Origin: Phallusia mammillata
Lineage: Eukaryota > Chordata > Ascidiacea > Phlebobranchia > Ascidiidae
Reading direction: 5' to 3'
Assembly: GCA_003260075.1 (NCBI GenBank)
Contig: QLIY01000418.1
Span: forward strand, 68,337 to 132,336
DNA length: 64,000 nt
The notes under the pieces: generated by a model
The model's input: the letters and a program-made list of their open reading frames with translations, nothing else
What the model was told of the DNA's origin: nothing
Databases searched by the model: none
Made by a program: the position numbers and the translations under genes
Shown: positions 23,884 through 37,075 of the stretch, in pieces
How positions within the stretch are numbered: position 1 is the stretch's first letter
Layout of the letters: every line of letters begins with the position of its first letter

Positions 23884-26800
23884 CTATTGGCCGGTTCTCT
23901 TCTTGCGGGCCTGGATGATCTCGGGCGACACCTTGCGGCGGTGTGTGGCGAGTCCGATAAGAGCCATGGTGTCGATGAAAGTCGTGGTGAGGTTAAGTTT
24001 AATTCCGTACTCGCTTGTCGAGTAGTCGTACGGGAACACGTGATGGTAGTTATGGTAACCCTCGCCTGGTGATACGAAAATCCGGTTAGTTTTTACTTTC
24101 ATGGTTATAAAGAAAAAACGTTTTTTAAACAATTTGTTAAATTGTTGGAATAATTGTTAGCAGTCAACTACATTTGAAGTCACCTTGAAACCTTTTTTAC
24201 AAAATATTTATGTTTTGCGAATCGTAAGGTGTACGGTTCAAATCCTACCTTTACTAAATAATTGCCCTAACCCCCCCCCCCATTTCGATTCCTGATTATT
24301 ACAACCAAACTCGTTTGAAATTAGATTAAACCTTGTAGACCGGTTTAAAACGGAGCTTAATTAGTGCGACAGTAGCACACTCGATCTATTTATTTTCCTT
24401 TATGTAAGAATTTTTTCCCTGGAAATCATCCCACTTAAAACAAATATTTGAAAAATACATAAAGAAACGTGCTTAAACATCTAACCGTTTGTAAATAAAT
24501 GGAACATAAACAGTGGTGGGATTCCGGTTCTATCCCCCCCCCCACATCTAACCGTTTGTAAATAAATGGAACATAAACAGTGGTGGGATTCAGCCGGTTC
24601 GCACCGGTTCTAGAGAACCCTCTGACGAAATTTTATGAGATCAGCGAACCGGTTAGCATTACTGTTTACTGTCAATGGACTTTTTGTAACAGAACCGGCA
24701 GACAAAAACTTTGAATCCCACCACTGAACATAAGTAATGCGACAGTAGTATGTTCAAAATACCTATATGTTTCCTGTAACCCATTCCAGTTAAAACAAAT
24801 ACTTGAAAAAAGAAATGACACCCCAGTTGGAACGCACTGATTTACACTTACCGGTAGCTAAGAATGCGACGACCATGTTTTCAGCTGGGTTGATATTCTT
24901 GTCATAAGGTCTGTATCCCCACATATGAGCAACACTGTTCACCATCCATGTACAGTTTAACACCAGACAATATCGCAGCAAACACATCAGGTAAGACATC
25001 AGGAATGTTTCGCCCCAATACATCGGCACAGCTGCACACAAACATCATATTACTTCCATAGAAATCTAACAAGCTTAACTACTCTAATAACGATTTAAAT
25101 TGTCAAACAGCGTTCTCAAAAAGGTAAAAAATAGTTCACACAGATATCATATATTTTCCATGGAAATCTAACAAGCTTCAGCACACAACATTTCAATAAT
25201 TTCAAATTGTTAAATAGCAAGGGTAAAGAATTGTTTGACACAGAAATCATGTAATATTTAGAGGAAATCAAATAGATTTCGGAACACAGTTAGTCTGATT
25301 TTAGTTAGAGCTTTGGTAAAAACGTAAGTAACGTTTTATACACAAAGATCATATATTTTAGATCCATAGAAATCAAGTACATTTGAATTGTTGGATTTAG
25401 GTTTAAGGCGTTATGTGACGGGGAATTTGTGAAGGATTTAGGCGTTATGTGACGGGGAATTACAGGAAGCAAGTTTGGTACATGGGGTAAACACAACTGG
25501 GGTAGGTCAGGTCCAGTGGTGGGATTCGGCCGGTTCGCACCGGTTCAAAAGAACCGTCTCACGAAATTTTCTGAGATTAGCCAACCGGTTAGCATTACTG
25601 GTTACTGTCAATGGACTTTTTGTAACAACACCGGCTGAAAAATATGACTTTTGTGATAAAACCGACTGACAAAAAGTTTGAATCCCACCACTGGACAGGT
25701 CCCTAAAAGCTGTGGGATTAGACAAGAAACGTGTAAAAACAAGGTTATATCCCAAGGTAGTGACGAATTAAGGGTCTGCTGGCCCGTAGGCACAGTTTAT
25801 AAGTGGCCCGAAAATCAGGGTTGCCAACTAAAAAAATAGAATTATGAGTGTTGCCAAATCATTTAAAGTGGCCTTGATTTTTGACTGGCCTGTAGGCACG
25901 TGCCTACTTTGCCTAATGGTTAATCCGGCACTGTACCAAGGCGCTTAAAATCATGAACTTCAACTCTCGTAAATTGTCGGGCTAAAACAAAAATTTGACT
26001 TTCTAGAAAGTCATTAACGTTTGCGCTTTAAAACCGCTAGCACAAAGTTCGGTCCTAAAATCTTGTAACCGCCTCTAAAATTCAAGTAATTAAATAGGTC
26101 ACACGGACAAAAACAAAGAGTCAGATCTATTTCAGTCGCAGTCAAATAGACATTGGTTTTTTTGGCAAACAATCGAATGTATTTAGCAGTATAAATCGCT
26201 GGCATAAGTAATTTTATCGAACTTTGGACGAAGCGTTTTCACCGCCGTATCACGCAAGCTGAAAAGTGGAATAGAGAAAGGAGATTCTGGAAGCAAATAC
26301 GAACTTTGAACCCAACATCATTCCAATTTTAATCTCAAACTCTAATCCATTATTACGTCATTGTAAAACTTCATAAAAAAGGTTTTTTTATCATTGCGCA
26401 TTTTACTTTGTTTGTCTGGACGTACACGCAAGTTCCCTGAGTACACTGAGGACCACTGTGAGCAACATGGGATGTGCATGCTGTGGCCACGCACCAGTTT
26501 ATGAGCAGCATAGATTTATATGTGTCTGGACGTACACACAAGCACCCTGAGTACAACTAAGAGCAACATTACATGTGCAAGCTGTGCCCACACACCAGTT
26601 TTTGTGCAGCAATAATTTTATGTGTCTGGGCATACACATAAGCTTCCTGGGTACACTATGTAAAATGCTATTGGTTTTATTATCTAAATTTATGTTGATT
26701 ACAGCACCACAGACCGATTAGAGGCCCTTTTCCAAATAAAGCCGGCCACAAAGCATTTCCATTTGACAAGGCATAATCCTATAGTTTCATCAACCCGAAT

Positions 26801-28214
26801 TGCGATTAGGAAGAATCTGTCCAATTATGATATTTTACAAAAAAATTGGAATATGCAGGACAATTTATATTATAAAGCTGTGGCCAGGGGTCATAGATGC
26901 ACTGGGCTCATTCGTAATAGAGGTGATATTCTTAGCTTAAACTAAAAATACACTAGTTTTTTTGGGAGTTCTTATTTTTATTTGTAGAGCTATTAATACC
27001 ATACCTCACGGACGACCCACATTCACATAGTGGCGTAAAGAGCTGAATTATTTATTTAGCGGCTAAAGAGGGGTTGGGTTGGGAAATAAGTTTTTACATT
27101 AGTAACCAAGTTCTTTTGCTAGTTTTATTAAATTTTAAATGCTTATACCTTATACCCCGACCCTAATAGCTCTAACCGTGAGCAATTTTTGAGATATATG
27201 GTTTTAAATGTGAAAAGTGCTCTTTGCGCCACTTATCGAAAATTAGGCACTTTTGGGTGTCCCGTGAGGTATGGTGTTAGTAGCTCCACCATTTTAAGCT
27301 ACGCTAGTGTGTATATGGCTCTTTAGCGCCCACCAGTGAATGTTACGGTAGAAATACTCACCAATAGGAACGACAAAACACAGCAGAAGTACGGAGAGGA
27401 GGTAGTATCTGCGAAACACAAGTAAATTGTTTTTTCATGTACAACCTCAATCACATGCACCAAGTCAGTCAATACGTTTAACTATTGAAGGCGTTATACC
27501 GAATCAGCCGGTCTTTCAAACATTCCCATTTTACAACTCGTATGATTTACATTCTCCACAAGACATTTTAACAATCGCTGATAGTTGTCATAAGTTTTTC
27601 CAACCTGTTTTGGAACATAACCACGGAGTCATCGTGGAGGTCACTGAGGTCAATTCCTTTTCCCTTTCTCGCCACATCCGGGTGTTTTCTGACCAGCAAC
27701 CATCCTATATGGCTGAAGAAAAACCCTCGATTCGAGTTATGAGGGTCTGCGTCTGTTTCTGAATATTTGTGGTGACTTCTGTGATCACGTGCCCATTCAA
27801 GAATCGAATTCTGCAAAAAAGAGAAATTATCGTCACAATCATGGTCACTATGACGTAACATAGAAGTAAACTATTTCAGTGACGTTGTTTGGCGTCGATA
27901 TTTTTATCTTCGAGGACATAATAAATTACGTCACAACATTGTAGTGACGCAACAGTCATGATAGTGACATAATATACCTGGAAAGCCATTGAGTTGAAGA
28001 GAGCCAGTAGAATTCTAAGTGGGAGTTTGGCTTTGTAGGATTTGTGAGCCCAGAGTCGATGTGCCCCGGCTGTTATTCCCAAAGCCGATATCACGAAGCA
28101 AAGCAAACCTGTGGAATGGAAACAACGGTTACAAACGTCGTAAGTTAATAGTTCAAATCCGGATATAGATGGAAGTATAACAATAAGTGAAAATCTATTC
28201 GTAACACAAATTGC

Positions 28215-28286
<72 letters not shown>

Positions 28287-29580
28287 TTTTTTAATTCCGC
28301 ATACAAATATCCAAATTCTTGATTGGCGTCGTAATAGGAAAGTTTGACGTCGTAATAGGGTTGAATGCTGAATATAAACTGCCAATATTGGCAATGTCAT
28401 CTCAAGGGAATACTTTTTAAAGATTTGGAAGATTTTGTGTTGGTACTTAAAAGAAACGCTTTCACCGGAATACTTTGATGCTGTATGTTGTAAAGTGGCT
28501 AGATGTTGTAACATTAACAAAGTTAAGGCTCAAAAATAGCGGAAAATGCGACGTTAATCTCATGAACAAACTCACCCCAGGCAATAGTGAGAGTCAACAT
28601 TTGATGTAGAATAGTGAGGGTGAACAGCGACACCCCGTGGAGAGCAAACATAAGGATGACGTTCCTCCAAACAATCTTCATCTTACGGTCAGATCCCTTC
28701 TTCACATCGCTGGAACAAAATTCATGAGTGTAAGCGTTGGCAAAGCGGGTTGATTAACTAGCTCTGTGTGTTGTACCGTTACCGTCATACGCTTCATTGC
28801 AGCGGTAAAATTAGAAGTTTCAGAGTTGAAAGTTGGCCTGGAATTTCGGACTGAACCGGCATTCAAAAAGCCTAGCAGTTAGATTCACCGACGTCAAATT
28901 AAGTTGTCGAGTTGAGTTTATGACACAAACACAAATCGCTCAACACAATTACCTTAAAATATCCACCAAGTCGGAAATAGCTGCGCAACGTTGAGACGTT
29001 ATAAAGCGTGACAAAGTTGAGGGCACAATTGGTGGATAGATGGGTAGACGCGCTGCAACTACACCGTTACTACAAGCGTTATGTGACAGGACTCACATTG
29101 GAGGGTGAGGTTGGCGCATTTGGACTTCGAGACTGGGGGGCTACGTCCCCCCCCCCCTCACATTGGAGGGTGAGGTTGGCGCATTTGGACTTCGAGACTG
29201 GGGGACTATACGCTGAAAATTTTTACGACAAAAATGCGGCGGAGTGTAAGCCAGGCTATAATATTGCCGATTTTTATTACCTTACACGGGGGTCAACTTA
29301 AATTGAGTTCACTATAAGGCTGCTTGCGATCTCTATTCAAACGTGTAAAACAATCAATCATTCAGAAACAAGAAGCTGTGACGTCGACAAACCTATATCA
29401 CGTCACAATGGCATCCGGGCACGTCACAATTGACATCGTATGTGCAGTTGTATTTGCACAATTTCCACGATTTTAAATTTTAGTGTTTCCGGCTCACAAC
29501 AAGTTAATGGAAATAATGGAACCATTCGAGTAAATGCTATAAAAACAAATATACCTTGAAACTTCTGCCATTTTGTTCAT
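23884..29580 (-). CDS. SCD: Stearoyl-CoA (delta-9) desaturase, tandem copy B, complete
   Basis: Minus-strand exons: 29555-29580, 28576-28709, 27978-28108, 27605-27810, 27362-27408, 24852-25031, 23884-24065; they join in frame to 301 residues. The first exon encodes a short N-terminus (MNKMAEVS) ending in phase 2, matching the next exon; the fourth codon is also ATG. Histidine boxes HRLWAH, HRSHH and HNYHH are intact, as is YRPYDKNI. Human SCD has 359 residues; the difference is a shorter N-terminus. Exon lengths match copy A throughout, showing tandem duplication. The first body exon differs clearly from copy A (MKIVWRNVILMF against MQIVWRNVLLMI), while the exon with WMVNSVAHMWGYRPYDKN and the last exon are nearly identical, suggesting gene conversion or an assembly effect. 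Confidence 0.93.
24578..24726. mobile_element. hAT-type MITE, CAGTGGTGGGATTCA family
   Basis: A 149-bp copy in desaturase B intron 6 with family ends and flanks AACATAAA and AACATAAG (7 of 8 identical). Its left flank is also present before the C run at about 24535. Confidence 0.8.
25037..25400. repeat. About 100-bp degenerate tandem repeat, four units, starting at a splice acceptor
   Basis: The pattern ACA-AGATCAT-ATATT-CATAGAAATC-AAGCTT recurs near 25040, 25137, 25237 and 25338. The first unit runs from the acceptor of the exon at 24852-25031. The equivalent copy A intron has only one unit (near 19107). Confidence 0.6.
25514..25693. mobile_element. hAT-type MITE, CAGTGGTGGGATTCA family
   Basis: A 180-bp copy in desaturase B intron 5; flanks GTCAGGTC and GACAGGTC match at 7 of 8 bases. 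Confidence 0.85.
25758..25933. mobile_element. hAT-type MITE, CAGTGCCGGATTAA family
   Basis: Right end TAATCCGGCACTG and left end TAGTGACGAATTAAGGGTC match, inverted, the copy at 50397-50570. Flanks TCCCAAGG and TACCAAGG match at 7 of 8 bases. Confidence 0.75.
26405..26665. repeat. About 115-bp tandem repeat in desaturase B intron 5
   Basis: Two full units and part of a third start TGTCTGGACGTACACGCAAG, TGTCTGGACGTACACACAAG and TGTCTGGGCATACACATAAG, each followed by a GAGTACA block and a CACACCAGTTT block. No open frame runs through them. Confidence 0.75.
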
Positions 29581-29892
29581 CTTCCTTGTGTTTGAGTTTT
29601 AAAAATAATGTTTAGAAACTTTTTAGTGAAAACCGTTTTAACACAAAACCTGAAACGAAGAAACAAGAATTTTTGAGATTTTATATTCTTTTCAATCTTA
29701 TGTTTATAGCCCAAACAAAAAATGTTAAGGTACTTCGCAACGCCAAGATATGCAATTAAGCGAACTGAATATTCCGTTTCAACAGTTGAAACTTTCACGG
29801 GGTTTGAGTTTTGGACGCTCCCGTACTTGTGTCAATAATTCCAACCTAAACAATTTTCAATCCTTTCCGTTTTACCACAAGTAACACAGCAT

Positions 29893-31914
29893 CAAGGTCG
29901 GCTCGTGCTAGGGTGCTGCGGAGCTGCAGCACCCCCTAGATATTTTCACCTAATATTCCTACCACAACAATACAGATAACTTTCATGATACTTATTTTTT
30001 ATTCCTAAGTATAATTTTTATAAGTATAATTTATAAGTATAAATTTTAAAAAAAAGTATGGCATTTATATGCTATCTATGTGGAACTGCAGCTCCAGTTT
30101 CATGACGAATCGTGACGTTTCATGACGTTTTGCACTTGTGCGCATGCGCACTTGGACAAGCTACATGCCGGGCGAAATAGGCGACTGGGTGCTGCGGCTC
30201 GCGCAGCTCCACCAATCACGCAGCGTGTGAACCGGCCGCTGTAGTTGTGTTGTCTGTTCCGGGTCTATATTGTGCTCCAAAACCAAACCCGTTTGCTATA
30301 TTCTAAGTTCGACAGTGAGTACAGTTAAACAATTTTTTTGCCATGTTTTAATTTATTTGTTTGAAGGTTAGTCGTGAATTTTTAAGATGACTGTAAGTGG
30401 GCTTCAGTTTTGGCAGTTATCATTGAATTAGAAAGTGTATCTACCACCTTGGAAAAGGTGGGATAAAACATCTTCTATTCCAAATATGTCATGCAGGAAT
30501 AAGGAACCACAAGAACTACTCAAAATGCAGAACAAACAATTGCACAAGCAACAGGAATTTTGAAATACCTTGGTGATGACAACACAGCAACAGGAATTTT
30601 GAAATACCTTAGTGATGACAATTTCAAGTTTTGGTTTCTTAACACACCACGTGGACAGTATTTGCAACCAATTGCAATCTTGTGTATTGATATAATGGAC
30701 ATGTTATGGTTCTTTAGACAGTAGCTGCTAAATTGCTTCACAGGAAATATCGCTCAAAAATGAACATTCTACAGGGGAAATAGTAGTGACCACCAAACAT
30801 ATCCTGTTAGAAAAGTTACTGAAACTTTTAAAGGAAAAGTCAGTTAGCCAGCAATTTCCATGAGACTCTCAAAGGCAAAACGGTTCTTGAAAAGGATGTC
30901 AACACTGAAAATGATGCAAACTTTTCTAAGGAACACCATTATTTCCAAAAAGACTTGCACTTGCAGTGATAGCACTAAATAGAAAAAAGCAGTTTCTTGG
31001 TTGTCATTTGGAAATCAAGGAAGAAGCTATCAATTATTTTGCTTAAACTATAGCTTTATGATTCATTTTGGTTGTAAAATAGAAGCACAAGGTTTAATAA
31101 TATGTTTTAAATTTAAGTGAGAGTGTTGTAATTTTCAAAGCTTGCAGAGTTTTGTACTTCAAAAAAGGAATTATAAGCTATTTGCCACCAAATAAAGCAG
31201 CAAGTTTAGCAGTTAAGAAACTTACAAACAATTAATAGTTGTACACAAAAATTAAGAAAAGATGTTGAATAAACAAGTTCTGACACAAATGTAATGTGGT
31301 TGTTGAATTTGTCAGTTATGATACAAATAAAAAGCTTTATGGCTATTTTTTGTGTGGCAATTATAATCTGTGACGTGTAATGGAATATGTTGAAAATGCT
31401 GACTGTGGCTATAAGGTACTTAAATGATACATGACCATATTAATGACTGAATAGCAAGTGTGTTAGTTAGTAGTCATTGTTATAACCAGTTTTACTTAAA
31501 TGTTGTCCAATTGAAATACTTCGACCTTTTTCGACTCATTTATTAATAATTTTTTTCTATATACTGTTGTTGTGTTTTACCGTATTTACAACCGCTTTGT
31601 TTCGAGTCTGTGTCACGTGTGTTTTTGTGCCACATTATTACTGCATGTTATTGAGTTTGGCCTGTCGCTGTGCAAGTAAACAAAATTCCCCAATGATACC
31701 GTCTGCTGTTTACACCCGTGTACATTATTGCGTTACAACCATTACGTTACAATGGAGTTGCTAATTAAGATTTGTATTACTTGTTTTTCTACACAAAACA
31801 ATGACTAGAAAACTAGAAATGTGGCTTTTCTATATATTGCCAACTTATATTTGCCCAATAAAGGCTAAAAATTGGACCAGCACCCCCAAAAATTTTAGGC
31901 ACGAGCCGCCACTG
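29893..31914. mobile_element. 2-kb hAT element, apparently non-autonomous
   Basis: The left end CAAGGTCGGCTCGTGC pairs with the right end GCACGAGCCGCCACTG, and CACAGCAT lies exactly on both sides (29885-29892 and 31915-31922), an 8-bp hAT target duplication. The 2022-bp interior holds no long reading frame and no recognisable transposase; it contains a 41-bp tandem duplication at about 30545-30620. A fragment matching the inverted right end lies at 46457-46555. Confidence 0.9.
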
Positions 31915-33310
31915 CACAGCATCTACACACCGCATGCCAAAATAAAAAACGTCATTTCAAAAAAAATCAAAATTGATCACTGTGTAGAAATTTCACCCAG
32001 TTTAAGAGTAACTGTTGTCATTAAACAAAATGCTGACATCCGTCCACATATTTTCTGTGTTCTGTCATCAACAAATTGACTAAGCGATAAAATTAACTGG
32101 TTACAGCAACCGGAAATATGTCATTAATAATCACTCTATTATCGAACCCGATACCCGTTTTTATCAAATTTTGTAACCATTTCAACACAGAACATCGCAT
32201 TGTTCACGTCACAGTGCCCCTAAACATCTGGAAGTATGACGTTACAATCAAATCGAACATTCAACAAACACCCGCTATTTAACATTCTGCAAAGACGTCG
32301 AGTTTCTTTTGCACGGCAAAGTCGAACCGGAAGGACTGTGACGTCACATAGGCGACGCGACACGAAATAAAACGAATCGCGCGAGCATCTTGCAGAAAGT
32401 TTTAGTTGGAAAACGTTGAAACGTGACGGACAAATCTCTATTATTAAGCTAGAATGCCCTGGTGATATTTGTTACATAAGAGCCTGGCACTGTTATTTAC
32501 AGTTTATAAGGGAAAGCCGAAAAACGAAATTTCATTGTAGGATTTTGCTGCCAATAGACATGTTGATTATTCAATTATTTTAAACGTTGGGTGCCTAAAA
32601 ACGTATTTGCATTAAAATGATTACGATTATCTAATATGCTTTGCCAATCCAAAATAAAAGTTTCAAAATCGCCGTTGTTTTTTGATTTAACTAACAGAAA
32701 AAGACCAAAACTGCAGCACGACATTTTTGAAGGTGTTCAGTTCCGACTTCCAATGTCTTCCAGGAAAATTGTGTGACCCCGCATAAGTTCACCTCACCAC
32801 AAACCCTGGAGAAATCACGCGACTAACTGGTGCGCGCCAATCAGTGTGAGGTCTCAAAGTCTAACTTTGTCAGATTGTCGGTTTAGAAAGCGCCCAAAAA
32901 ATAACAAAACCGCTTCCTGCCTCTTCTGTGTTACACGTTAAATTAATACCAAAAAAGAACACATCCAACAGAAACACATTTTGCCTAAACAAATGGTTTG
33001 CAAATATTATCCTAAACATCAACTTGCTGTATTGAGGCTTGTGAATAAACGCACTGCTACAAAACAACATAACATTTTCGACTCTACCACTTGCGTGCAA
33101 TGTCAGGGGCAACTTTAAACCACGTACGCAAACAACACAACAAAGTACCGGTAATTATATGATGAACATTTCAATAGATTAACTTGACGCATGACTGACA
33201 CATCACAATTTGTCTAGTCACGTGACGTAGCGGTGATTGTGATAAGACAACAAACAATGTTTCCGCTATTTGACATAAAGTAACCCTGTGTACGTTGCGT
33301 TGGTAACAAG

Positions 33311-33536
33311 CAGTGGTGGGATTCAGCCGGTTTGCACCGGTTCTAAAGAACCGTCTCACGAAATTTTATGAGATCAGCGAACCAGTTAGCATTACTGGTT
33401 ACTGTCAATTGACTTTATGAGATCAGCGAACCGGTTAGCATTACTGGTTACTGTCAATGGAGTTTTTGTGACAGAACCGGCTAAAAAAAACTTTTGTGAT
33501 AGAACCGACTGACAAAAAATTTGAATCCTACCACAG
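33311..33536. mobile_element. hAT-type MITE, CAGTGGTGGGATTCA family
   Basis: Exact 8-bp target duplication GTAACAAG at 33303-33310 and 33537-33544. The 226-bp copy carries an internal 55-bp tandem duplication around ATGAGATCAGCGAACC. Confidence 0.92.
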
Positions 33537-34095
33537 GTAACAAGTCACGTATTTTTTAAAAGTAGTTAAATTATCTGTATTTTACCCACAACTAAAACAC
33601 ATGTATCCGAAAGCAACATAAACAAAAGAGAAATACGCCGAAAAAGTAAGTTTAAAATATTCTCCGAAAATGACTCGCTGAAGGTCGTACAGCGAATAAA
33701 GGTCAACTGTTTTAACAAGTTCACTGATGGGTGAGTATATCCCAGCCCTCACACGTACGATGACGTAAAGACAAAATTTCGGTTACGTCCTCTTAAAACT
33801 ACCGTGACACGTGAAATAAAATTTTTGTGCTACTTTTTGTTTGCGTTTTTTGTGTTATCGAACTTGTACTAAACATACAACACGATTAATTTGCACTTTT
33901 TATTCCAAAATAGCCACTAGTTGCTCAAAACCTTTTTACTTTTACGACTATGACTTACTTGCCTTTTCGGGCAAGTAGTCAGTTGCAGGGCCTGACCTAG
34001 TGCCCAGCAGACCTAAAACGCCTTTTTCAGGACCAATTGACTGTTGTGTTTGTTGTCTTGGTCTTTCCTGAGGCTTTAATGTACAGGACTGTCAG

Positions 34096-34166
<71 letters not shown>

Positions 34167-35520
34167 AGGCCACATTCCAAAATCCCACACAACGTATCAT
34201 GAAATCCATTCGCGCGAAATGACGCAATACTTTGACAACTCTTCAGTGGTAGGCGCGCCCCCCCCCCGTAAACGGGCTTCTCAAACACGATTCGGGTTCG
34301 GGCCGGGTTTCGGCTCCAATTTCATGCCCTCTGATCCTAACTTTAGTTTGCAATATCTAATGAACAAAATCCCTGTAGCGTGCGGCTAAATCAGACATAC
34401 ACATGCGTATGTTGCCTGCAACTCCCGGCCACAAGTTCCAACCTACGAGTTTTATGTCACAAACAACAGTTTCCAGCGCAGTGCAAAGTCCACAAGATAT
34501 TCCCATCATCAGGCCACATTCCAAAATCCCACACAACGTATCATGAAATCCATTCGCTTCAAATGACGCAATACTTTGACAACTCTTCAGTGTTAGGCGC
34601 CTATTATTACGTCATTATGTAACGCTGTCTATTACATTTTTCTGATTTCCAAAAGCCATAGTAATCTTGGGTACACGGTTCAAAATATTCTTAGCAAAAT
34701 TACAAACCAATATTTGGGTATAAAGCAGCACTACGTTTCGACAATTAATGCTATCAATATTTTCTGGTACTAGTTTTCACAAATATTGACTTGAGTTTCT
34801 TTTTGCTGAGCATACTAAAGGCTATGAACCAAAAAACCATCAAAACTACAGAATTTAGTCCTTTGCAACGGTGGTTAGCTATGCTGCTGTCCCTTTTAAC
34901 GCTTCGAGTTTACCAGATCATATTTCACCAACTGTTCAACCGTGCTTCTCGCGTTTCTACATGTAAATTGACTGGCTTCACACAAATACGTGCCTGTTAG
35001 ATGAAATTACCGCGAAACGTTAATGACAAGCGTCTCTACACAGACACGTAGATATCATTTATAGAATGTGCAAACACATTAACATTAATCCACAGCTATT
35101 TGCAACGTTATAAATATAAAAAATAACCAAACTGTGTCGGTTATTTTTAAACATACTTCTGATAATAAACAAGCATTAACCCTTTTACAATTTACCTTAT
35201 ACCAAGTTGAAATATCAAACAAATGACACCTTTAATCCAATAAAGTGCTCAAAACCTTATTAATCAACAATGCAAAAAAGCATTAGAGGGCTGAAACAAA
35301 ATCCACTATACCACTATTTAAACTAAAACAAAAACACCACCGGCTTTTTCTTGGGGCAACACTAGTTTCCTGTTCGGAAGTTTTCCATTTCAAAACAGAA
35401 AAGACTAAATTCACGACTTTGTAGAATAGCTCTAACGGTGAAAGGAAATTTTGGCGCACGTCAGGCTTGAAGGAATAAATCAACATTATTAGACGCCGGG
35501 CCAAACAAAGTATTTTCCCC

Positions 35521-35619
<99 letters not shown>

Positions 35620-35734
35620 TTGAGTTGAGTTGAGTTTATTTCATTGATACCTTTTCTCAAAAGCGACCAAACACACCTAATAAACTTCCATTTGGAACTG
35701 AAGTAACAAGCCTAAACAAAAGTATTTCTTACCT

Positions 35735-35810
35735 ACAACTTTGCCTTTGTCCTTTGACTTGTCCTTTGTGACATCAGAAAGACCCTTATTCTTCCTTTCT
35801 TTTCGTCTTA
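35735..35810 (-). CDS. Possible orphan exon, Lys-rich, function unknown
   Basis: On the minus strand an open stretch ends GLSDVTKDKSKDKGKVV directly before a GTAAGA donor at about 35734. An in-frame stop lies upstream and no ATG is available in between, so an acceptor would be needed. It could be the 5' end of another transcript or chance. Confidence 0.2.
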
Positions 35811-37075
35811 AACACGATTTATCGAACGAGTTTCAAGCCATAACACGTCACCGCCACCAACTGGCCGACGCAATCTGACCGAGTGTAAACTCGAACCGGC
35901 GGCGACCGAGAGTAACCCCACAGACATGTGACTGCGAGCGAAGCGTGGTAGGGCACTTCAGTTCAAATCAGGCAAGGTCAGACTCCGATCAAATAAGATT
36001 ATCACGCCTTTGACACGTGATGCAAAATGTTTATTACAGGCAAGGTTTGTCATATTTTACGATTACACTCCACCTTAAAAGTTTGTTTAAACAACCAATT
36101 GGTACATTTTTACATTTTTATTACGCGTTTACACTATAAAAGTAACTCTTTTTTGTCGTTGGCACCATGTTTCGACTAATATTTTGAATTGGCATTTCTT
36201 GTGGGGACAAAACTTGCCTAAATGTAAAAAAACAGTTGAAAAAAGCTATTCCAAACAGTTTTAACGAGTCTTACCAATATGAAAAGGTTAACAAGGCTTA
36301 AAATTTGAACAATGAAATAAACGGATGCCTTTTTTTGCAAAGAGTCAAATTTAAGCAAGTCATCGCTCAAATCTGTAGAACAAATTCCGCAACAATAATC
36401 AGAATGAAATCATTCGCGAACTTTGGACCCAGCCGTTTCACCGTAACCCGAACAAACCGTTGTTACGTCACAGACCTTTTTCTTTCGGTCGCTGGAAAGG
36501 ACAGAAGCAACGTTCGAAAACTCATTTGTGTCGCGCGCTCTTGTGCGGAGGGTTACTATGTTGTTGTTCCGCTTGAGTAGTTTATTTGTCACGCATGACC
36601 GGTTTCGCCGGCCATTCAGTTCCGCTTGAGTAGAAAGCAACAATTTATTAATCATTCACAATATTTGTGGGCGATCTTAGAATCACTTGAGACCGCAAGT
36701 GCTTATGAATAGAAATTAATTGATATTACTTAACAATAAATGGTTATTTAGATGGAGTTGTAATAATTTTAGTGCTGGCATAGCTTTTTAAACATAACTT
36801 TAATTTAGAAAGACAAGGTAGGCTAGTTTGCTCTTTTTTTCTAAAGATATAGGTAAATATATTTCATCATGAGTGTCCAAAAACAGGCAGAAGATGTACA
36901 TAGTGAAATTTTTATTTCTTTTATGTAGTGGATTCATGTATTGTGTGTTTATTTTTGGCTTTTGTCAAAAGACAGATTAAAAAAAAAAATTTGTATTTTA
37001 TTTATTTTGTATTGTTAACAGTTATTTAAACCTATATTTATTATCCACTGTAAAACTACACCATATTCATCTAAA

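Larger units (their letters stand above)
31923..37075. other. Region without a recognised gene
   Basis: It contains a MITE (33311-33536), a CGGGTTCGGG repeat (33955-34330), C runs at 34096-34166 and 35522-35619, a segment starting AGGCCACATTCCAAAATCCC duplicated at 34167 and 34510, and one possible minus-strand exon (35735-35810). Nothing else coding is supported. Confidence 0.6.

Noticed and set aside
25037-25400. CRISPR-like array from about 100-bp periodicity
   Set aside because: Units are degenerate over their whole length with no unique spacers, and the setting is a eukaryotic intron.
36871-36936. Alternative start of the SLC35F-like protein at 36871
   Set aside because: The frame meets a stop after about 20 codons and no donor links it to the next exon; the ATG at 37076 fits exon phase.
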